26,347 nt of DNA from Leptolyngbyaceae cyanobacterium M65_K2018_010 (GTDB lineage: Bacteria; Cyanobacteriota; Cyanobacteriia; Phormidesmidales; Phormidesmidaceae). The notes beneath the pieces were generated by a model, which searched no databases, had not been told where the DNA came from, and worked only from the letters and a program-made list of their open reading frames with translations. Each line of letters starts with the position of its first letter. Within the stretch, counting starts at the first letter, position 1. The translations under genes and the position numbers were made by a program. Shown piece after piece: positions 23,072 through 26,347 of this stretch. The stretch is from contig DVEE01000305.1 in assembly GCA_015295885.1 (NCBI GenBank), positions 1-26,347 on the forward strand, in the 5' to 3' direction.

Positions 23072-23650
23072 TCACCAAGGCGTGGGCCGAAAGCTAGGGT
23101 CGTTAGCAAGGGCTACGGTATCCCCGGTTTGTTTAATCACAAACAACCCCTGCCGGTAGGCATACAGATCCACGCCTTCGTCAATTTCAATGGCCGCTAC
23201 AGCCCCGTAAATACGATATTCCCCGTAGTGGGGAAAGGCCTGCTTAAACCGATCTAAGCGAGCCAGAAAATCCACCACGTCCTGCCGCGATAGCCGCGAT
23301 TTCACCTCGATGGCGACGGCAACGTCCCCATTGACAGCAAAAATATCGATTTCCATTTCGGCCCCAGGCCGTTGCGATTTCATCCGGCGGGCGGTTTCTT
23401 GCACCTCAATCCCCCGCTCCTGAAATAACCGCACCACGGAGGGTTCCACCAGGTTTTCGACAAACTGACCCCAGCGAGTGGTCAACCCGGCCACCTCTCG
23501 GCTGGTGTTCGCGGCAATGCGCTCTAACCGTGCTAAGCGCTGATCTGCTTCAGCCGCCCGACGATCCGCTTCGGCCGCCCGACGATCCGCCTCGGCTTGA
23601 GATACCCGAAACAGCTCGTAAATGTCGTCAATGGTGATGGGGTCAGCCAT
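23072..23650 (-). CDS. Coiled-coil protein with PD-(D/E)XK nuclease-like domain (DUF3782-type)
   Basis: The 192-residue protein starts with a short helix (DPITIDDIYELFRVSQ), then an alanine/arginine/glutamate heptad region (AEADRRAAEADRRAAEADQR, residues 19-38) that predicts a coiled coil. The C-terminal domain (about 75-175) has EMEIDIFAVNGDVAVAIEVKSRL, matching the D-(X)n-ExK core of the PD-(D/E)XK superfamily, followed by QDVVDFLARLDRFKQAFP. Similar cyanobacterial proteins are numerous, often in variable loci; nuclease activity is unproven. The heptad region is encoded by a 21-bp DNA repeat. It sits between Rieske and amidohydrolase genes on the same strand, with a 140-bp gap upstream. Confidence 0.8.
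   Translation of the reverse strand: MADPITIDDIYELFRVSQAEADRRAAEADRRAAEADQRLARLERIAANTSREVAGLTTRWGQFVENLVEPSVVRLFQERGIEVQETARRMKSQRPGAEMEIDIFAVNGDVAVAIEVKSRLSRQDVVDFLARLDRFKQAFPHYGEYRIYGAVAAIEIDEGVDLYAYRQGLFVIKQTGDTVALANDPSFRPTPW
23551..23592. repeat. Two tandem 21-bp repeats encoding the ADRRAAE heptad
   Basis: Units of 21 bp at 23551-23571 and 23572-23592 differ at only two positions and encode the heptad of the coiled coil on the - strand. Such repeats can change copy number by slippage and so lengthen or shorten the coiled coil. Confidence 0.75.
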
Positions 23651-23790
23651 AGGTTAGAAACAGCTCCAGATGGTGTCATTTTAGCCTGCTAATCATTGGC
23701 TCAGGGCTAGAAGTCACCCAAGGAAGGCGAGGGAAAGAGGACTCTAGGGATTGGGATCACCTCGCTCCTAGGGCGTAGACGGTAGGTCCG

Positions 23791-24819
23791 TTACACCTCC
23801 GCCAACACCTCGGCCCCTGGCACGGTTTCGGGGGACTTGATCAGGGCAGCCAACTGTCGCCGCATGATGATGCCGGGTTGATCGGAGGGCATGTGCTGCT
23901 CCGCCGCTACGTCCACCGGGGTGTCGTAATCGGTGGATTCCAACACGATTTTGTCTTCGTTGACCACCTGGCGATCGAAGGCAATGATCGACTCGGCACT
24001 GGCATCGGCCTCGCTGTCATTGCGAATGCAGAATTGGACGATTTGGGAGGTGCGATCGCCGATCGGGGTCGCCGCTGTAAAAATCAGATGCATAAGCCCG
24101 TTGGGGTAGGTGATCTTGAGGGTACGGCTGAAGGGCACATACCAGGTCGATTCCACCTCCCGTACCGTTAGGCTGTCGGGAATGTTGAGAATCTGCTGCT
24201 GGATGGGCGGATTGACGACGGGCACAGTGGCGTAGGCCTTGAGACCCAGCTCCAGGGGCACCAGTTCCGACTTGACCGGCTTTGGCTGCTCGGTGACCCC
24301 GAAGGATTCGGCATGGACGATGCTGAAGTGGGCGTTGTCGAAGGAATTTTCCATCACCCGCAGGCCACTGCACTGCCAGGGCTCGTAGAACTGGGGGATG
24401 AGGCGATTTCCGGGGACATCCGCTTCGGGAATCTCTGGCAAGGGCAGTAGGGGATCCTCGGATAGGCAGACCCAAGCGTAGCCGTAGCATTCCTGGCAGG
24501 CGTAGGACTGCACCCGGTAGGTTTTGGGTATCGCCGCACCGGGGTCTAGCTGGGGCACCTTAGTACAGGCGCCAGACTGGTCAAAGGCCCAGCCGTGGTA
24601 GGGACAGCGCACACAGCCCTGTTGCACCAAGCCCATGGAGAGTCTAGCGGAACGGTGGCAGCAGCGATCGCGCAGGGCCGCCGGTTGGCCCTCCGCCGTC
24701 AGCCACAGCACCAGCGGTTCCCCCAGCAGGGTAAAGGCTTGGGGGCCATCGGCCAGGTCGGTCATGGGGATAACGGGGTACCAAAAGCGGCGGAAGACGG
24801 GGTGGTGGGTGACTAGCAT
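23791..24819 (-). CDS. Rieske-type aromatic-ring/pheophorbide-like oxygenase, copy 1
   Basis: Rieske oxygenases use a 2Fe-2S cluster and a mononuclear iron to oxidise ring compounds with O2. The 342-residue protein has the Rieske motif DRCCHR (Cys53, His55) and CVRCPYHGW (Cys72, His75), and the iron site ENSFDNAHFSIVHA (Asp161, His164, His169) with the bridging role of Asp161. A PaO/VanA-like C-terminal catalytic domain follows. No C-terminal membrane helix or CxxC, unlike chloroplast pheophorbide a oxygenase, so it is probably soluble. The start ATG at 24819 lacks an SD and follows a C-rich leader. Reductase partner genes are not in the window. Confidence 0.9.
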   Translation of the reverse strand: MLVTHHPVFRRFWYPVIPMTDLADGPQAFTLLGEPLVLWLTAEGQPAALRDRCCHRSARLSMGLVQQGCVRCPYHGWAFDQSGACTKVPQLDPGAAIPKTYRVQSYACQECYGYAWVCLSEDPLLPLPEIPEADVPGNRLIPQFYEPWQCSGLRVMENSFDNAHFSIVHAESFGVTEQPKPVKSELVPLELGLKAYATVPVVNPPIQQQILNIPDSLTVREVESTWYVPFSRTLKITYPNGLMHLIFTAATPIGDRTSQIVQFCIRNDSEADASAESIIAFDRQVVNEDKIVLESTDYDTPVDVAAEQHMPSDQPGIIMRRQLAALIKSPETVPGAEVLAEV

Positions 24820-24820
24820 A

Positions 24821-24863
24821 GGGGTAAAGGGGGGGGAGATGGAGGGGTGGGGAAGTGGGTGGG
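24821..24863 (+). other. G-rich tract with G-quadruplex potential next to the Rieske copy 1 start
   Basis: On the + strand, runs of 3 or more G recur between 24821 and 24863 (GGGG, a run of 8 G, GGGG, GGGG, GGG, GGG). The - strand leader of the Rieske gene is therefore C-rich. This could fold as a G-quadruplex in the DNA strand opposite the message. Confidence 0.6.
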
Positions 24864-24950
24864 TGCATTTGCGCAGCGAAGGGGGGAGCCAGGCAACCCA
24901 TAGGCCTCCTGGCAGCGCGGTGGCAAAGCCCCGCTTCAGCGTTATGTTTC

Positions 24951-26018
24951 CTACAGGGTTGGAGCTGATGCCAGGATTTTGGCAGCCGTTACAGGTGCAT
25001 CCTGGCGGCGCTGTTCTACCTCGCCGTGGTCGCGCAGGAGCTTGGCCAGGCGGCGGCGCATGAGAATGCCGGGGCGATCGCTGGCCATGTGCTGTTCCTC
25101 GGTAATGCTCAAGGGTGCATCGTAGTCGGTGCCCTCCAGAATGTGACGATCTTCGCGAGTCACCTGGCGATCGAAGGCGATGATGTCAGCGGCCTTGGCC
25201 TCGGCCTCGGTGTCGTTGCGCAGGCAGAACTGCACTACCTGGGAGCGCTGGTCGTCGATGGGGGTGTAGGCGGTGAAAATCAAATGAATCAGCCCATTGG
25301 GATACTCGATGTGGAGGGTGCGGGCAAAGGGCATGTACCAGGTGCGGGTGTTGGTGCGAATGGTTTTTTCTCCCTCAATGCCGAGGTTTTTCTTTTGCAG
25401 ATCGGGGTTAAGCACCTCCAGCCAATGCCGCATCACAAAGCCATCATCCGTTTCGGTGACTTCGTCGATCGGCGGCGGCTGGGGGTTCTCCTGATCGCCC
25501 CAGGAACTCGCGTGGACAAAATGGCCGTGGGCACTGTCAAAGGAGTTCTCAATGGCCCGCAAGCCACCTACTTGCCAAGGCTCGTAGAATTCATGGATAT
25601 AGCGAAAGGTGGGGTCGTCAAACTGGGGAATATCAGGAATGGGCTGGAGGGGGTTGTCATCTAAACAGACCCACACATAGCCATAGCGCTCGACACACTG
25701 GAACGCCTCCACCCGGTAGGTCTTGGGGATTGTTGCGCCCGGGTCAAGCTGAGGAACTTGGGTGCAGATGCCCTCACCGTTAAACTCCCAACCGTGGTAA
25801 GGACAGCGCACACAGCCCTCTTTAACGACGCCCAAGGAGAGCTGGGCCGAGCGGTGACAGCAGCGATCGCGCAGGGCCGCCGGTTGGCCATTGGCATCGA
25901 TCCATAGCACTAGTGGTTCGCCCATCAGGGTAAAGGGTCGGGGCCCGTTGACCAGAAGGTCGAGGGGCATGACGGGATACCAGAAGCGGCGCAGGACAGG
26001 TTGTTGGGTGGTTAGCAT
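24951..26018 (-). CDS. Rieske-type oxygenase, copy 2 (paralogue of copy 1)
   Basis: This 355-residue paralogue of the previous gene keeps every metal ligand: Cys53, His55, Cys72, His75 of the Rieske centre and Asp161, His164, His169 of the iron site (numbered from MLTTQQ). About 70% of the first 60 residues match copy 1 by eye; the C-terminal half is less alike, with different residues around 170-230, where the substrate pocket would lie, so substrate range may differ. The start is chosen as the ATG at 26018, matching copy 1; an upstream in-frame TTG at 26060 lies in a heptamer repeat. It follows the permease gene by 58 bp. Confidence 0.9.
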   Translation of the reverse strand: MLTTQQPVLRRFWYPVMPLDLLVNGPRPFTLMGEPLVLWIDANGQPAALRDRCCHRSAQLSLGVVKEGCVRCPYHGWEFNGEGICTQVPQLDPGATIPKTYRVEAFQCVERYGYVWVCLDDNPLQPIPDIPQFDDPTFRYIHEFYEPWQVGGLRAIENSFDSAHGHFVHASSWGDQENPQPPPIDEVTETDDGFVMRHWLEVLNPDLQKKNLGIEGEKTIRTNTRTWYMPFARTLHIEYPNGLIHLIFTAYTPIDDQRSQVVQFCLRNDTEAEAKAADIIAFDRQVTREDRHILEGTDYDAPLSITEEQHMASDRPGILMRRRLAKLLRDHGEVEQRRQDAPVTAAKILASAPTL

Positions 26019-26048
26019 AGGGGTTGGAGGAGTAATGGGTGGAGAAAA

Positions 26049-26076
26049 TTCAAAGTTCAAAGTTCAAAATTCAGCC
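26049..26076. repeat. Short tandem heptamer repeat (TTCAAAG)
   Basis: TTCAAAG at 26049-26055 and 26056-26062 is followed by TTCAAAA at 26063-26069 and TTCAGCC, between the permease stop and the Rieske copy 2 start. On the - strand it reads TTTGAAC-like units, the kind of short tandemly repeated repetitive element known in cyanobacteria. Confidence 0.75.
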
Positions 26077-26346
26077 TTAGTTCTCATGCTTTACGGCACT
26101 GGCGTGCCAGTTTTTCAGCAACAGGTGAGATAACGCTGAGAGCGCGGCGAAAATGCCGATACCGGAAACGGTAATGAGTAGTAGAGCGGCAAACATCCGA
26201 GGAATTTGCAAGTTGTAGCCCGCCATTAAGATCTGGTAGGCCAGCCCCGACTGGGCCCCGCCCGTTCCGGCGACGAACTCAGCTACCACAGCCCCGATCA
26301 GAGCTAATCCCCCACTAATGCGAAGCCCCGCTAAAAAGTAGGGCAG
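26077..26346 (-). CDS. ABC-transporter permease (SsuC/TauC-type), C-terminal part (cut by window edge)
   Basis: The frame runs in from beyond the window and ends at the TAA at 26077. The visible 89 residues begin LPYFLAGLRISGGLALIGAV and contain VAEFVAGTGGAQSGLAYQI, then a final membrane span (MFAALLLITVSGIGIFAAL) and a short cytoplasmic tail. This is the end of the binding-protein-dependent permease domain, in the family importing sulfonates, nitrate, bicarbonate, or pyrimidine precursors. The EAA-type loop would be around LPYFLAGLRIS. It is followed by Rieske copy 2 on the same strand, so it may form one operon with the oxygenases. The other transporter parts would lie beyond the window. 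Confidence 0.85.
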   Translation of the reverse strand: MPYFLAGLRISGGLALIGAVVAEFVAGTGGAQSGLAYQILMAGYNLQIPRMFAALLLITVSGIGIFAALSALSHLLLKNWHASAVKHEN

Positions 26347-26347
26347 G

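Noticed and set aside
26019..26060. In-frame TTG start that would lengthen Rieske copy 2 by 14 residues
   Set aside because: The added residues come from a heptamer repeat and have no counterpart in copy 1.
21641..26346. Mobile element or phage origin for the Rieske cluster
   Set aside because: No transposase, integrase, terminal inverted repeats or target-site duplication is visible, and HIP1 copies occur within it.

Overview
The window is chromosomal DNA of a cyanobacterium. Evidence: genes for photosystem I subunit PsaE, NDH-1 subunit NdhO and the myxol-glycoside carotenoid enzymes CruF and CruG; cyanobacterial families (DUF3155, DUF3727, a DxDD solanesyl-type prenyl synthase, a cyanobacterial SSB); and about 20 copies of the HIP1 octamer GCGATCGC, where well under one is expected by chance. 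The GC-rich sequence and gene content would fit a Leptolyngbya/Nodosilinea-like or related lineage, but I cannot fix the genus. I see no rRNA, tRNA, CRISPR array, insertion sequence or prophage.

Layout. 1-530 (-) is the N-terminal part of a GAF-domain protein, probably a sensor kinase, cut by the window edge. 776-3936 (+) holds DUF3155, psaE, mutM, ndhO and a PRC-barrel protein. 3955-4675 has a tiny single-membrane-span protein on the - strand, a 19-bp triple tandem repeat and otherwise no convincing gene. 4676-7226 (+) carries a prenyl diphosphate synthase, a PfkB sugar kinase and a CYTH phosphatase-type protein. 7168-9358 (-) is the cruF-cruG pair. 9668-13699 (+) is a compact run: GNAT protein, ruvX, DUF3727, mltG and a YqeG-type HAD phosphatase. 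After a 303-bp gap with a strong terminator and a possible small RNA come proB, a TspO-related membrane protein and a 63-residue conserved protein. 16241-19673 (-) is an apparent operon of an 843-residue sugar nucleotidyltransferase/phosphohexomutase-like protein, ssb and sufE. 19803-21575 (+) has a small membrane protein translationally coupled to a methyltransferase, then an SH3b lipoprotein.

The last part, 21641-26346 (-), is the most accessory-looking: an ABC-transporter permease (cut by the edge), two tandem Rieske oxygenases, a coiled-coil/PD-(D/E)XK-like protein and a TRZ/ATZ-type amidohydrolase, all on one strand. A transporter, oxygenases and a hydrolytic deaminase together suggest uptake and breakdown or modification of a small ring compound. 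That is inference; the substrate cannot be read from the sequence.

Points of most interest are the tandem Rieske cluster with its unusual SD-less, pyrimidine-rich leaders; the apparently dead mutase domain of the 843-residue nucleotidyltransferase; the ruvX-DUF-mltG order shared with Firmicutes; and the candidate small RNA upstream of proB. I did not find clear evidence of a wholly new system; most genes belong to known families.
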